In this document: in pieces, positions 1 through 7,790 of the stretch | Numbering within the stretch: position 1 is the stretch's first letter | Layout: the number at the start of each line of letters is the position of its first letter | From: a virus | Length of the DNA: 64,000 bases | Strand: one strand, 5' to 3' | IMG/VR virus record: IMGVR_UViG_3300047560_000195 | Span: 1 to 64,000 of that record | Notes under the pieces: generated by a model | The model's database searches: none | What the model saw: the letters and a program-made list of their open reading frames with translations, nothing else | Told to the model about the DNA's origin: nothing | Program-made: the position numbers and the translations under genes

Positions 1-1
1 G

Positions 2-139
2 CGCGTGAAGAAGGTGGGGTGGGTGAATGTTTATCCTGCTTACTGCGGATCTGTGCATAGAACAGAAAACGAAGCGAATAAGTCAGCCCTAGGCACCAGA
101 GTAGCCTGTGTCCGCATCGAATGGGAGGAAGACGCCTAA
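2..139 (+). CDS. C-terminal end of a small hypothetical phage protein (cut by window edge)
   Basis: An open frame enters from the left edge and ends with TAA at 137-139, giving 45 residues that end in RVACVRIEWEEDA. No start is visible. It abuts the next gene, whose ribosome binding site (GGGAGG at 123-128) lies inside this frame, as expected for a tightly packed plus-strand operon. The function is unknown. It is too short to show a domain, and the frame is supported mainly by its length and tight coupling to the neighbour. Confidence 0.5.
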   Translation, partial: RVKKVGWVNVYPAYCGSVHRTENEANKSALGTRVACVRIEWEEDA

Positions 140-141
140 CC

Positions 142-318
142 ATGAAACGCAAAGGTGACGAATTCAACAGGGAGCAGTACGAGGCATGTCCATGCAACTA
201 CTGCAACGCCAACCCCGGATGTACTAACACCCAGTGCATACTGTATTCAACCTACAAGCGAGGAGGGGTAGTACCGATGAGTTTGATCGAGAGATTCAAC
301 GAAGTGAGGGCTAAGTAG
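142..318 (+). CDS. Small cysteine-rich protein
   Basis: A 58-residue protein. I chose ATG at 142 over ATG at 121 because GGGAGG (123-128) sits at good spacing upstream of 142 and the longer form would put that site inside the gene. Five cysteines lie between about residues 17 and 33 (pattern CPCNYC ... CTNTQC), which suggests a small metal-binding knuckle. Its stop TAG shares a base with the GTG start of the next gene, so the two are probably translationally coupled. The function is unknown. Confidence 0.6.
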   Translation: MKRKGDEFNREQYEACPCNYCNANPGCTNTQCILYSTYKRGGVVPMSLIERFNEVRAK

Positions 319-485
319 TGGAGGCGTCTGCCGCTCATAACCATAAGCGATTCTGTGGAAGCTGTCAGTCATTTGAACCTGTAGAAGGAGGTGCACGTAA
401 AGGACCGAAGAAACAATATTGGCGCTGTGCCAAGTGTGTAGAGATAGTACGTAAACGCAACGAACGGAGAATGAACCATGAATGA
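318..485 (+). CDS. Small zinc-ribbon protein with GTG start
   Basis: A 55-residue protein starting with GTG at 318-320, overlapping the previous stop by one base (TAGTG). It has two CxxC knuckles about 20 residues apart (FCGSC and RCAKC) and a basic C-terminus (RKRNERR), the layout of a zinc ribbon that could bind nucleic acid. The last codons overlap the ATG of the next gene at 478. Zinc ribbons of this size are common in phage early regions. The exact role is unknown and the GTG start is inferred from the coupling. Confidence 0.6.
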   Translation: MEASAAHNHKRFCGSCQSFEPVEGGARKGPKKQYWRCAKCVEIVRKRNERRMNHE

Positions 486-639
486 CTTTACCGAAGAACA
501 AGAGCAACAGGCTATGCAGCCCCCGACGATTGACCAGCTGGTAATCGCTCTGATGTATGAACTCCAAGCCCTACGTACTGAGGTGTATTACCTACGTGAG
601 ACTGTGCATGGACTCAACGGCACGTTGAGGGAGGAGTAA
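478..639 (+). CDS. Small hypothetical protein, probably coiled-coil
   Basis: A 53-residue ORF from ATG 478 to TAA 637-639. It overlaps the previous gene by 8 bases, and its stop overlaps the next ATG (TAATG). The composition is acidic and glutamine-rich at the N-terminus, followed by a heptad-like stretch (LVIALMYELQALRTEVYYL) that could form a short coiled coil. There is no recognisable family. The overlapping stop/start arrangement on both sides supports it as a real gene. Confidence 0.55.
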   Translation: MNDFTEEQEQQAMQPPTIDQLVIALMYELQALRTEVYYLRETVHGLNGTLREE

Positions 640-920
640 TGAAAACCATCATCTTCTGGGCTGTCGTGCTGACAAGCTGTTCAGCAGGAGCCAACTCAAA
701 CTACTACAACTACCGTGGTACGTACGAAGGATCAGCGATTGACATAGGTAACTCTACGAACTACTACAACTACCGTGGTGACTACATGGGCACGAGGATC
801 GACACCTCACCAGCACCGAAACTAGATCCATACTACGAACCTGAATATGTGATGCCCATCCCCGGTGGGGATGTAGGTAATCCGTTCACCCCCGGTATTT
901 ACTTGGACGACTTAGAATGA
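639..920 (+). CDS. Predicted small lipoprotein with duplicated NYYNYRG repeat
   Basis: A 93-residue protein with a short hydrophobic N-terminus ending in a lipobox-like LTSC (Cys14), so it is likely lipidated and exported to the cell envelope. The mature part holds two near-identical copies of a block starting NYYNYRG (residues about 21-38 and 41-58), followed by a proline- and tyrosine-rich tail. It is coupled at both ends: TAATG with the gene before and ATGA with the oxygenase after. Phage lipoproteins can serve lysis (Rz1-type) or superinfection exclusion. Position in the early arm favours the latter, but this is inference. Confidence 0.55.
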   Translation: MKTIIFWAVVLTSCSAGANSNYYNYRGTYEGSAIDIGNSTNYYNYRGDYMGTRIDTSPAPKLDPYYEPEYVMPIPGGDVGNPFTPGIYLDDLE

Positions 921-1474
921 AAAACGATATCCGTGATTATATGGTCCTACACAAGGGTTACTTCTCAAAAGAGTTTTGTGCCGAGACTATACGGCAGTTA
1001 TCGGAGGTATCCCACCAGTTTGAAAACCATGCGTTTTATCATGTGAGAGATGGCAGTAGCGTTTCTCATGACGATGACTTCAAAGTGTTTTTTGGATCTA
1101 TTAAAAACACCGATACCCTTGTAGATGCGGTAAGAAATCTGTCTATAGAGTATGCGAACGAGTTTGATATAACCCCACTGCAAGGGTTCACACATCCTAG
1201 ATTTAACATTTACACCCCTGGTACGAATATGAAAAACCATATCGACCACATACACGGTATATTTGATGGGACTAAAAAAGGTATACCTATAATGTCTATG
1301 TTGATGGCGCTGAACGAGGACTATGAAGGTGGGGAGCTAGTGTTCTTCCACGATGAGCCTTACCATATAGGTACGGGAGATGTGCTCATATTCCCTTCGA
1401 ACTTTGTATATCCCCATAAGGTAAATACAATAACAGGTGGTACTAGGTATTCTGTAATAAGTTGGGTGTATTAA
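917..1474 (+). CDS. 2OG-Fe(II) oxygenase, prolyl-4-hydroxylase-like
   Basis: 185 residues of the 2-oxoglutarate/Fe(II) dioxygenase fold. Visible iron ligands are the HxD pair in NHIDHIHG (about residues 109-116) and a distal His in VYPHKVN (about 168). The Arg in GGTRYSVISW is the expected 2-oxoglutarate anchor. The YEGGEL turn (about 137) is typical of the P4H/PiuC-type group. The start overlaps the lipoprotein stop (ATGA). Such enzymes hydroxylate proteins or modify nucleic acid bases, and the substrate cannot be read from the sequence. It sits directly before a second oxygenase and DNA polymerase. Confidence 0.85.
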   Translation: MKNDIRDYMVLHKGYFSKEFCAETIRQLSEVSHQFENHAFYHVRDGSSVSHDDDFKVFFGSIKNTDTLVDAVRNLSIEYANEFDITPLQGFTHPRFNIYTPGTNMKNHIDHIHGIFDGTKKGIPIMSMLMALNEDYEGGELVFFHDEPYHIGTGDVLIFPSNFVYPHKVNTITGGTRYSVISWVY

Positions 1475-1999
1475 ATGGATTGCCCTATCGAGCTAGAATA
1501 CAACCGGGTGTATGTGGAGCATAACTTTTTGCCTTTGAGTTTAATACGTAAGATTAAAGAATATTCTTTAAACAATAAACCATCGGGGCTTAACTTAACA
1601 GATTGGGATGTAGGTGTAATAGCTACGAGCGGTACAATTATACTTTACAATTTACCGGACATTATTAAGCTCGAAATAAAAGCATACTTAAGCACTAAAA
1701 TAGTATTACTAGAAACTAAAACAATAGATGCAACATATACTTTAGGAAGTAGATACAGTTATATACCTTGGCACGCGGATGAAGGGCGCTTATTAGCATG
1801 CACTGTGTATCTTAACGAATCTTGGGACAAGGACTGGAGTGGAGCCCTAATATACACCTCAGATGGAGAGCACAAAGCCATTTACCCCGAGTTTAATAAG
1901 GCCGTATTTTTTAAACCACCTATAAACCATTGCACGATAATGCCAAATATTCAAGCGCCGTTACGAGAATCCTTACAGATATTCATAGACGAAAAATGA
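1475..1999 (+). CDS. Second 2OG-Fe(II) oxygenase-like protein
   Basis: 174 residues that follow the first oxygenase with no gap (TAA-ATG). WHADEG (about residues 98-103) gives the HxD iron pair, SGALIYTSDG matches the conserved turn before the second sheet, and INHCTIMP ... RESLQIF supplies the distal His and the Arg for 2-oxoglutarate. It is clearly more AT-rich than its neighbours, including the first oxygenase, which suggests a separate origin. The substrate is unknown. Its stop overlaps the ATG of the polymerase gene. Confidence 0.75.
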   Translation: MDCPIELEYNRVYVEHNFLPLSLIRKIKEYSLNNKPSGLNLTDWDVGVIATSGTIILYNLPDIIKLEIKAYLSTKIVLLETKTIDATYTLGSRYSYIPWHADEGRLLACTVYLNESWDKDWSGALIYTSDGEHKAIYPEFNKAVFFKPPINHCTIMPNIQAPLRESLQIFIDEK

Positions 2000-3831
2000 C
2001 TTTAATCACACTAGACTTCGAAACGTTCTACGACTCGAAGCAGGGCTACACCCTTAAGAAGATGACTACTGAGGAGTACATACGTGACCCTCGGTTCCAA
2101 GTGATCGGTGTCGGTATCAAGGTAGATGACGGTGAGACAGAGTGGGCGAGTGGGCCGAAGAAGGATCTCAAGCGGTTCCTGAATTCGTATGACTTCGAAA
2201 ACTCCATCCTGCTGTGCCAGAACACGATGTTCGACGGGCTCATTCTGTCTGAGCACTATGGCATTTATGCCAAGCGGTACATCGACACGATGCTCATGGC
2301 TAAGGCGCTTCACGGTGCTGAAGCACCTGCTTCTCTAGCGGCTCTGGCGGTTCAGTATGGGGTAGGTGAGAAAGGCACCGAGGTGATACGTGCAGATGGT
2401 ATGCGGCTGGAAGACTTCTCTCCTGATGAGCTGAGTACGTACGGCGACTACTGCGTCAATGACGTTGAGCTTACATATGCGATCTACTGCTCCATGATTC
2501 GGAATGGATTCCCGGTTAAGGAGAAGAGCCTGATCGATTTGACTCTGAAGATGTATGTACGGCCTTTGCTTGAGCTCAATCTACCGATGCTCGAAGCGCA
2601 CTTGGAAGTCATCAAGGACAAGAAGGCTAAGCTCTTATCCGAAAGTGGTCACACGGTAGAAGACCTGATGTCGAACCCAAAGCTGGCTGATGTGCTTAGG
2701 GAGTACGGGGTAGAACCTCCTACGAAAATAAGTGCAAGGACGGGTAAGGAAGCCTATGCGTTCTCCAAGACCGACTCTGAGTTCAACGCCCTACTGGAGC
2801 ATGATGACATTAGGGTACAGGCGGTAGTAGCCGCTCGACTTGGGGTGAAGTCTACGCTTGAGGAGACTCGTACGGAACGGTTCATTGCCATCGCTAAGAG
2901 AGGACCGATACCAGTTCCCTTAAGGTATTACGCCGCTCACACGGGACGGTGGGGTGGGTCAGACAAAATCAACCTACAGAACCTTCCCTCACGTGGTGAT
3001 AACGCAGGGAAGATTAAGAAAGCAATCGAGGCACCTGAGGGCTACGTCATCATCGACTCGGACTCTTCGCAGATTGAAGCTCGAGTGCTGGCGTGGCTGG
3101 CTTGTCAGGAAGACTTGGTTGAAGCGTTCCGTGAGGGACGTGACGTGTACAAAATCATGGCCTCTGCTATCTATGACAAACCTGAGGAGGAGATCACTAA
3201 GGAAGAACGGTTCATGGGTAAGACAGTAGTGCTTGGGTGCGGATACGGCCTTGGTGCTACGAAGTTCCGAGCATCGCTAGCGTTGCAGGGAGTCGATCTT
3301 ACCCAAAAAGAATCGGAAGATATCATCAGTTCGTACCGTGAGAAGTACCCTAAGATCGTAGACCTGTGGAAACAGGCTAAGGTCATGATCGAGGAGCTTG
3401 CCAAGGAGGAGTCATCGCAGATAGGCCGTAAGGGTGTGCTGACCGTAGATTGGGAACAGGAAGGTATTTTGTTGCCTAGCGGTCTGTACCTACGTTACCC
3501 AGAATTACGTAAGCAGAACATCGAGGGTGGCAAGACTGAGTACCAGTACAAGAGTCGCTACGGATGGAACAGAATTTACGGCGGTAAGGTGGTAGAAAAC
3601 GTTTGCCAAGCCATCGCTAGGTGTATCATAGGCGAACAGATGATCCTCATCGCAAAGCGATACGAGGTGGTGCTGACGGTACACGATGCTATCGCTTGTA
3701 TCGTAAAAGAAGAGGAGGCTGACGAGGCGCAAGCGTATGTAGAACAGTGCATGCGTTGGGTTCCTGCGTGGGCTGAAGGTTTACCTGTTAACTGTGAAGC
3801 GAGGTATGGGAGGAGCTATGGCGAATGTTAA
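1996..3831 (+). CDS. polA: DNA polymerase, family A, with 3'-5' exonuclease
   Basis: A 611-residue replicative polymerase. I chose ATG at 1996 because it overlaps the previous stop (ATGA) and puts the exonuclease motif DFETFYD at residues 7-13; a longer frame from 1930 lies inside the oxygenase gene. Exo II (CQNTMFDG) and Exo III (YCVNDVELTY) follow. Polymerase motif A is DSDSSQIEAR (from about residue 354), motif B runs from ERFMGK to GCGYG (about 405-419), and motif C is VHDA (about 562-565). All catalytic acids are present, so it should synthesise DNA and proofread. No 5'-nuclease domain is present. Confidence 0.96.
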   Translation: MTLITLDFETFYDSKQGYTLKKMTTEEYIRDPRFQVIGVGIKVDDGETEWASGPKKDLKRFLNSYDFENSILLCQNTMFDGLILSEHYGIYAKRYIDTMLMAKALHGAEAPASLAALAVQYGVGEKGTEVIRADGMRLEDFSPDELSTYGDYCVNDVELTYAIYCSMIRNGFPVKEKSLIDLTLKMYVRPLLELNLPMLEAHLEVIKDKKAKLLSESGHTVEDLMSNPKLADVLREYGVEPPTKISARTGKEAYAFSKTDSEFNALLEHDDIRVQAVVAARLGVKSTLEETRTERFIAIAKRGPIPVPLRYYAAHTGRWGGSDKINLQNLPSRGDNAGKIKKAIEAPEGYVIIDSDSSQIEARVLAWLACQEDLVEAFREGRDVYKIMASAIYDKPEEEITKEERFMGKTVVLGCGYGLGATKFRASLALQGVDLTQKESEDIISSYREKYPKIVDLWKQAKVMIEELAKEESSQIGRKGVLTVDWEQEGILLPSGLYLRYPELRKQNIEGGKTEYQYKSRYGWNRIYGGKVVENVCQAIARCIIGEQMILIAKRYEVVLTVHDAIACIVKEEEADEAQAYVEQCMRWVPAWAEGLPVNCEARYGRSYGEC

Positions 3832-4102
3832 CGTGCTGGAAGAGGCACAGGACATCATCTACGGGGACCGTGAAAAGACTTACGGCAAACCTAGTAAAAA
3901 CCTCACCTGCATCGCAGAGATGTGGGCAGCGTACCTAACTAACCGCTTCGGTTATGAGGACACATTAGGGCTTAACGCTAAAGATGTAGCAGTAATGATG
4001 ACGCTTCTTAAATGCGCTAGGCTTGCAAACACACCGGGGCACAGAGATTCTCTGGTCGATGGAGCTGCGTATTTGGCTTTGGTGGAACGTTGCGACGAAT
4101 GA
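3818..4102 (+). CDS. Conserved phage protein, DUF6378-like
   Basis: A 94-residue protein. The start at 3818 is set by GGGAGGAG at 3808-3815; the gene overlaps the end of polA by 14 bases. The sequence holds the signature of a family common in phage replication regions: an N-terminal EEAQDIIYGDREKTYG block and the later KDVAVMMTLLKCARL and SLVDGAAYLAL blocks, recalling DUF6378. It has a helical, MazG-like look with conserved acidic residues, but no catalytic assignment is safe. Its position after the polymerase suggests a nucleotide or replication role, by inference. Confidence 0.7.
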   Translation: MANVNVLEEAQDIIYGDREKTYGKPSKNLTCIAEMWAAYLTNRFGYEDTLGLNAKDVAVMMTLLKCARLANTPGHRDSLVDGAAYLALVERCDE

Positions 4103-4114
4103 GCGTAATGAACT

Positions 4115-4369
4115 ATGGAAGCAGCAATATGCCCCCAATGCGGGAAAGGGTTCTATAAAGATGAACCATGGAAACGTGTTTGCTTAGGATGTTACATAAG
4201 CAGGAAGCGAAAAGAGGAGAAAGTAGATACGTTTAAACCGACAACCAAATCAGTTTACATAGACAAAGAACTATTAGGTAAGCTGGTAATACTATGCCAT
4301 CCGGACAAACATAATGGATCCCAAATGGCTACTGAGGTAACCCAAAAACTATTACAAATGAGAAGATGA
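4115..4369 (+). CDS. Zinc-ribbon protein with J-domain-like HPDK segment
   Basis: 84 residues. The N-terminus has CPQC and CLGC knuckles (about residues 6-9 and 23-26), a likely zinc ribbon, followed by a basic linker (SRKRKEEK). The C-terminus reads LGKLVILCHPDKHNGS and then a short helix, resembling helix II, the HPD loop and helix III of a DnaJ domain. J-domains recruit and stimulate Hsp70. The first J-domain helix seems to be missing, so function as a co-chaperone is uncertain. The stop overlaps the next ATG. Confidence 0.65.
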   Translation: MEAAICPQCGKGFYKDEPWKRVCLGCYISRKRKEEKVDTFKPTTKSVYIDKELLGKLVILCHPDKHNGSQMATEVTQKLLQMRR

Positions 4370-5034
4370 GTAAATCCCCGTCATGGTCGTTTTCTTCAAT
4401 CAAGCAGTTCGACAATTGTCCTAAGCAGTATTATCACCTGAAGGTGCTCAAGGAACACCCGATGGAGGAGACGGAAGCCATCCTCTACGGGAATAGGTTC
4501 CACAAGGCTGCTGAAGAATACGTTCGTGACGGGAAAGATCTACCAAAGGAGTTCGAGCCTTACCGTGCGGCACTCGACAAGATCGTGGAGAAGTATCCCG
4601 GTGAGGTCCATTGCGAGTTGAAGTTCGCACTTGATGAGAACTTGGAACCGTGCTCGTTTAAGTCCAAGGAGGCATGGTGGCGAGGGATCGCCGACTTATT
4701 GATTATCAACGGAGACAGGGCATTCTGCGTTGACTACAAGACCGGATCTGCTAAGTATGCGGATCAAGGTCAGCTGGAGCTGATGGCTCTTGCGGTGTTT
4801 AAGCACTACCCGCATGTCAAGAAAGTGAAGGCGGGGTTGTTCTTCGTAGTAGGGCGTAGCTTCCCAAAGGTTAGATTTAAGTTCGAAGAACAGGACATAC
4901 TGTGGATCAAGTGGTTCAAGAGTTATGGGCAGTTACGTACGGCCCATGAAACAGGGGTGTTCAACCCCAGACCTAGTGGGTTGTGTAAGAAGCACTGCCC
5001 CGTATTGGAGTGCGTACACAATGGGAGAAACTGA
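4366..5034 (+). CDS. PD-(D/E)XK nuclease, RecB/Cas4-like
   Basis: 222 residues. The N-terminus (WSFSSIKQFDNCPKQYY) is the usual opening of the PDDEXK_1 family. The active site is visible as GIADLL (Asp near residue 107) and VDYKTG (Asp and Lys near 125-127), with a later GQLELMAL helix. Three C-terminal cysteines (CKKHCPVLEC), with the early Cys, could hold an iron-sulfur cluster as in Cas4 and AddB-type nucleases. It probably acts as an exonuclease in phage recombination or replication. It is coupled to both neighbours (ATGA and TGATG overlaps). Confidence 0.85.
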   Translation: MSKSPSWSFSSIKQFDNCPKQYYHLKVLKEHPMEETEAILYGNRFHKAAEEYVRDGKDLPKEFEPYRAALDKIVEKYPGEVHCELKFALDENLEPCSFKSKEAWWRGIADLLIINGDRAFCVDYKTGSAKYADQGQLELMALAVFKHYPHVKKVKAGLFFVVGRSFPKVRFKFEEQDILWIKWFKSYGQLRTAHETGVFNPRPSGLCKKHCPVLECVHNGRN

Positions 5035-5348
5035 TGCCCTATGTAAATAAACCTAGACCCTACAAGAAAGAATACCAGCAGCAGGTAGCACGAGAAGAAC
5101 TACCTAGGCGTATGGAGCGACAGAAGTTGCGCCGTAAGTTCGACAAGACCCATCCTGATAAGAACGGGAACGGCGAGGCTGATGCACGTGAAGGTAAAGA
5201 CCTAGCGCACAAGAAGGCGTTAGATAAGGGTGGCTCTAATAAGAACGGGTACACCGTCCAGAGCCCGAGTAAGAACAGATCATTTAAAAGAGACGGGAAG
5301 AGTAACCTAGTCTCTGAAACGAGTAAGCGCGAACGCAAGCGCAAATAG
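5034..5348 (+). CDS. Small basic protein with EF-hand-like loop and HNH-like tail motif
   Basis: 104 residues, strongly basic, starting at ATG 5034 that overlaps the previous stop (TGATG). Residues about 38-49 read DKNGNGEADARE, which fits the spacing of acidic and Asn residues in a calcium-binding EF-hand loop, though the hydrophobic position is Ala. The following segment KDLAHKKALDKGGSNKNGY ... NRSF resembles a small phage family whose members carry an HNH-like DVDHK ... GGSN ... NRSF pattern. Whether it binds metal or cuts DNA is unknown. It is the last gene before a 197-base gap. Confidence 0.55.
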   Translation: MPYVNKPRPYKKEYQQQVAREELPRRMERQKLRRKFDKTHPDKNGNGEADAREGKDLAHKKALDKGGSNKNGYTVQSPSKNRSFKRDGKSNLVSETSKRERKRK

Positions 5349-5545
5349 ACCTATGTGGGAGTAGGTTAGCCGTAAGGTATGAGTGGGCTAACCGGGTAGT
5401 TTGCGACCTACTTTAAACCGTACCAGCTGACACCACCTCTCTCCAATTCTGTTGCTCGGTGGGGAATCAGTACGGAAGTACGGCGTAGGCAGGGAATAGG
5501 GCCTGTTTACGTCGCTTTCGTTCGTCTATAAGAAAGGAGAACACC
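5349..5545 (+). promoter_or_regulatory. Structured intergenic leader upstream of the helicase gene
   Basis: A 197-base gap that breaks an otherwise overlapping gene string. It contains an 8-bp stem GGTTAGCC (5364-5371) / GGCTAACC (5386-5393), a CCGTAC ... GTACGG pairing (about 5418 and 5469) and a near-direct repeat AGTACGGA/AGTACGGC. No T-run follows the first stem, so it is not a clear terminator. A good AAAGGAG site (5533-5539) precedes the helicase start. It is probably a regulatory leader. I see no tRNA and no convincing -35/-10 pair. Confidence 0.4.
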
Positions 5546-7096
5546 ATGCAAGTAATTGATAACAAAGCATTATTACTAAACGTACGTAACCCCGGACGCA
5601 TCACAACTGTCATCCCAAAGAGCAAGGATCTAGGTGACGGTAAGGTTCTAGTTAACTGGAACCTAGAAGAAGCACAGGTGCTCAAGAACCTGAAGATTAA
5701 GAACGTACCCTCCCCCATCATGGGGAAGTACCAATGGACCGGACGGTATGCACCGTTCGAACACCAGAAGAACACAGCCTCATTCCTCACTCTGCACAAA
5801 AGAGCGTTCTGCCTCAACGAGCAGGGGACTGGGAAAACTGGCTCAGCGATCTGGGCCGCTGACTATCTGATGAAACTCGGCAAGGTCAGACGTGCCCTTA
5901 TTATATGCCCCCTATCTATTATGGACGCAGCATGGAGATCGGACTTGTTCAAGTTCGCCATGCACAGGACAGTAGACATAGCGCATTCGAGTGGGGTGAA
6001 GGCCAAGGAGAAACGCCAGCAGATCATCAACTCAGATGCCGAGTTCGTAATCATCAACTATGACGGTGTGGATATCGTCAAGGAAGACATCAAGAAGGCT
6101 GGGTTCGACCTCATCATTGTGGACGAGGCCAACGCCTACAAGAACAGCCAGACTACGAGATGGAAAACCCTTAACAGTATTCTGACTCCTGATACATGGC
6201 TATGGATGATGACCGGCACACCTGCCGCTCAGTCACCTCTGGACGCATACGGTCTGGCTAAGCTCGTTAATCCTAAGAACGTACCTCAGTTCTTCACTAC
6301 GTTCAAAGACATGGTGATGTACAAGGTCACTACGTTCAAATGGATGACCAGACCCAACGCCGAGAAGATCATATTCGAGGCATTGCAGCCAGCCATCAGG
6401 TACACGAAGGAAGAGTGCCTTGATCTACCCGAGATCACATACACGACCCGACACGTAGAACTCACTACACAGCAGAAGAAGTATTACGACCTGCTCCGGA
6501 AGAAGCTGGTTGTGCAGACAGCAGGGGAGCAAGTCACGGCAGTCAACGCTGCGGTAGGTATGAACAAGCTCTTGCAAATATCCTGTGGTGCTGTTTATTC
6601 CGATAGCGGTGAGACTTTAGAGTTCGATATTAAAAACCGTTATAAGGTTCTCACTGAGGTCATCGAGGAGAGCAACCACAAGATCCTCATCTTCGTGCCG
6701 TTTAAGCACACGATTGATCTACTCCATCAAAAGCTGACAGAGGACAAGCACACGTGCGAGATCATCCGAGGCTCTGTAAGTGCCGGTGCCCGTGCGGATA
6801 TCTTCAAGCGATTCCAATCTCAACCGGACCCGCGTATCCTGCTCATTCAACCTCAAGCGGCAGCGCATGGAGTGACGCTGACCGAAGCAGACACGATCGT
6901 ATGGTGGGGGCCAACTTCCAGTCTTGATATTTACGCACAGGCTAATGCCCGAGCGCACCGGGCCGGTCTGCGCCATCCTGTCACCGTAGTTAATCTCCAA
7001 GGCTCAAACGCAGAGAAACACATTTACTCAATGTTAAATAACCGTATTAACGAAAACGGAAAGTTAGTCGAGCTTTACAAGAATTTACTTGACTAA
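5546..7096 (+). CDS. SNF2-family DEAD/DEAH-type helicase
   Basis: 516 residues with a complete superfamily 2 helicase core. Walker A is GTGKT (residues 94-98), motif II is VDEAN (192-196), motif III is MTGTPAAQ (about 224), and the C-terminal RecA-like domain carries the SNF2-type motif VI QANARAHRAG (about 464-473). It should couple ATP hydrolysis to DNA translocation or unwinding during replication or recombination. The AAAGGAG ribosome binding site supports the ATG at 5546. Length and motif order are usual for phage SNF2-like helicases. Confidence 0.93.
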   Translation: MQVIDNKALLLNVRNPGRITTVIPKSKDLGDGKVLVNWNLEEAQVLKNLKIKNVPSPIMGKYQWTGRYAPFEHQKNTASFLTLHKRAFCLNEQGTGKTGSAIWAADYLMKLGKVRRALIICPLSIMDAAWRSDLFKFAMHRTVDIAHSSGVKAKEKRQQIINSDAEFVIINYDGVDIVKEDIKKAGFDLIIVDEANAYKNSQTTRWKTLNSILTPDTWLWMMTGTPAAQSPLDAYGLAKLVNPKNVPQFFTTFKDMVMYKVTTFKWMTRPNAEKIIFEALQPAIRYTKEECLDLPEITYTTRHVELTTQQKKYYDLLRKKLVVQTAGEQVTAVNAAVGMNKLLQISCGAVYSDSGETLEFDIKNRYKVLTEVIEESNHKILIFVPFKHTIDLLHQKLTEDKHTCEIIRGSVSAGARADIFKRFQSQPDPRILLIQPQAAAHGVTLTEADTIVWWGPTSSLDIYAQANARAHRAGLRHPVTVVNLQGSNAEKHIYSMLNNRINENGKLVELYKNLLD

Positions 7097-7117
7097 ACCA
7101 CGATTTGATAGGTAGCA

Positions 7118-7147
7118 TTGACACATCGGCGTTAGACCGAGTACGAC
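7118..7147 (+). promoter_or_regulatory. Weak candidate promoter before the 7160 gene
   Basis: TTGACA at 7118-7123 is a perfect -35 hexamer, but 17-18 bases later only GTACGA/TACGAC (7141-7147) is available as -10, a poor match. It lies in the 63-base gap between the helicase gene and the next ORF. Confidence 0.25.
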
Positions 7148-7159
7148 TAGGAGAACAAA

Positions 7160-7549
7160 ATGTCAGAGCCATCATTAGAATCGCTCATCCGTGTATTTAA
7201 CCGGATGCGTGATAAGCGTGACCAATTCGAAGCCGAAGTAAAAGCTCTCGAAAAGAAGATGCAAACCGTGAAGACCGCTATCAACGATGCGATGCGGGAG
7301 TCCGATCTTGAGAGCGTAAAGACCGCTGCTGGCTTAGCCTACCGCACTGTTAAGACTACCTACTCAGTAGCCGACTGGACTTTAATGCACGGCTTCGTGC
7401 TGGAGCACCAGATACCGGAATTGCTAGAGAAACGTCTGCATCAGGGCAACGTAAAGAAATACCTTGAAGAGCATCCGGAAGACGTACCTCCGGGGCTTAA
7501 CTCAACTATGGAGTACTCCATTACCATCAAGAGAGGTAAGAATGACTAA
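7160..7549 (+). CDS. Conserved phage protein with N-terminal coiled coil
   Basis: 129 residues. Residues about 5-50 are heptad-rich and charged (FNRMRDKRDQFEAEVKALEKKM), a likely coiled coil. The rest (GLAYRTVKTTYSVADW, then LEKRLHQGNVKKYLEEHP) looks like a conserved small domain I have seen in phage recombination/SSB neighbourhoods, without a named function. The AGGAGAACAAA leader is the same as that before the SSB-like gene at 7791. It could assist the SSB-like protein or nuclease, by context only. Confidence 0.6.
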   Translation: MSEPSLESLIRVFNRMRDKRDQFEAEVKALEKKMQTVKTAINDAMRESDLESVKTAAGLAYRTVKTTYSVADWTLMHGFVLEHQIPELLEKRLHQGNVKKYLEEHPEDVPPGLNSTMEYSITIKRGKND

Positions 7550-7781
7550 CGAACCGTATGTAGGCATCGAGGAGCTAGCGAAGCACTTCTCGGTGTCCGT
7601 CTCAACCGTAAGGAAATGGTTGAGAAAAGATATGATTCCAGCGTTGAAATTGGACGGTGTGTTCAGGTTTAAGCGCAGCGAAGTGGAAGAAGCTCTCCGT
7701 AAGTTTGTGGCGGAGAACGATGGTGTTAAGGAAGACGGTACACAAGCAGACATTAGTTTTGACCCTAACGAAGACTTCTAG
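7542..7781 (+). CDS. Helix-turn-helix protein, MerR/excisionase-like
   Basis: 79 residues. I chose ATG at 7542 (overlapping the previous stop by 8 bases) over the longer frame from 7464. Residues about 8-52 read VGIEELAKHFSVSVSTVRKW followed by LRKDMIPALK and FRFKRSEVEEAL, the winged-helix pattern of MerR-like/excisionase DNA-binding domains (HTH_17 type). The C-terminus is acidic. It may be a transcription regulator or a directionality factor. No integrase is present in the window, which favours regulation. Confidence 0.75.
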   Translation: MTNEPYVGIEELAKHFSVSVSTVRKWLRKDMIPALKLDGVFRFKRSEVEEALRKFVAENDGVKEDGTQADISFDPNEDF

Positions 7782-7790
7782 GAGAACAAA

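Noticed and set aside
1930-1995. A 22-codon longer N-terminus for DNA polymerase
   Set aside because: It lies within the oxygenase gene and precedes the exonuclease motif that normally begins such phage polymerases; the ATGA junction at 1996 is the better start.
5349-5545. Possible tRNA in the 197-base gap, because of several short stems
   Set aside because: No TPsiC-like GTTCGANTC, no acceptor stem with matching anticodon arm spacing; the stems do not form a cloverleaf.
7542-7781. Excisionase and hence a lysogenic lifestyle
   Set aside because: The helix-turn-helix type is shared by many regulators; no integrase, attachment site or CI-like repressor is visible in the window.
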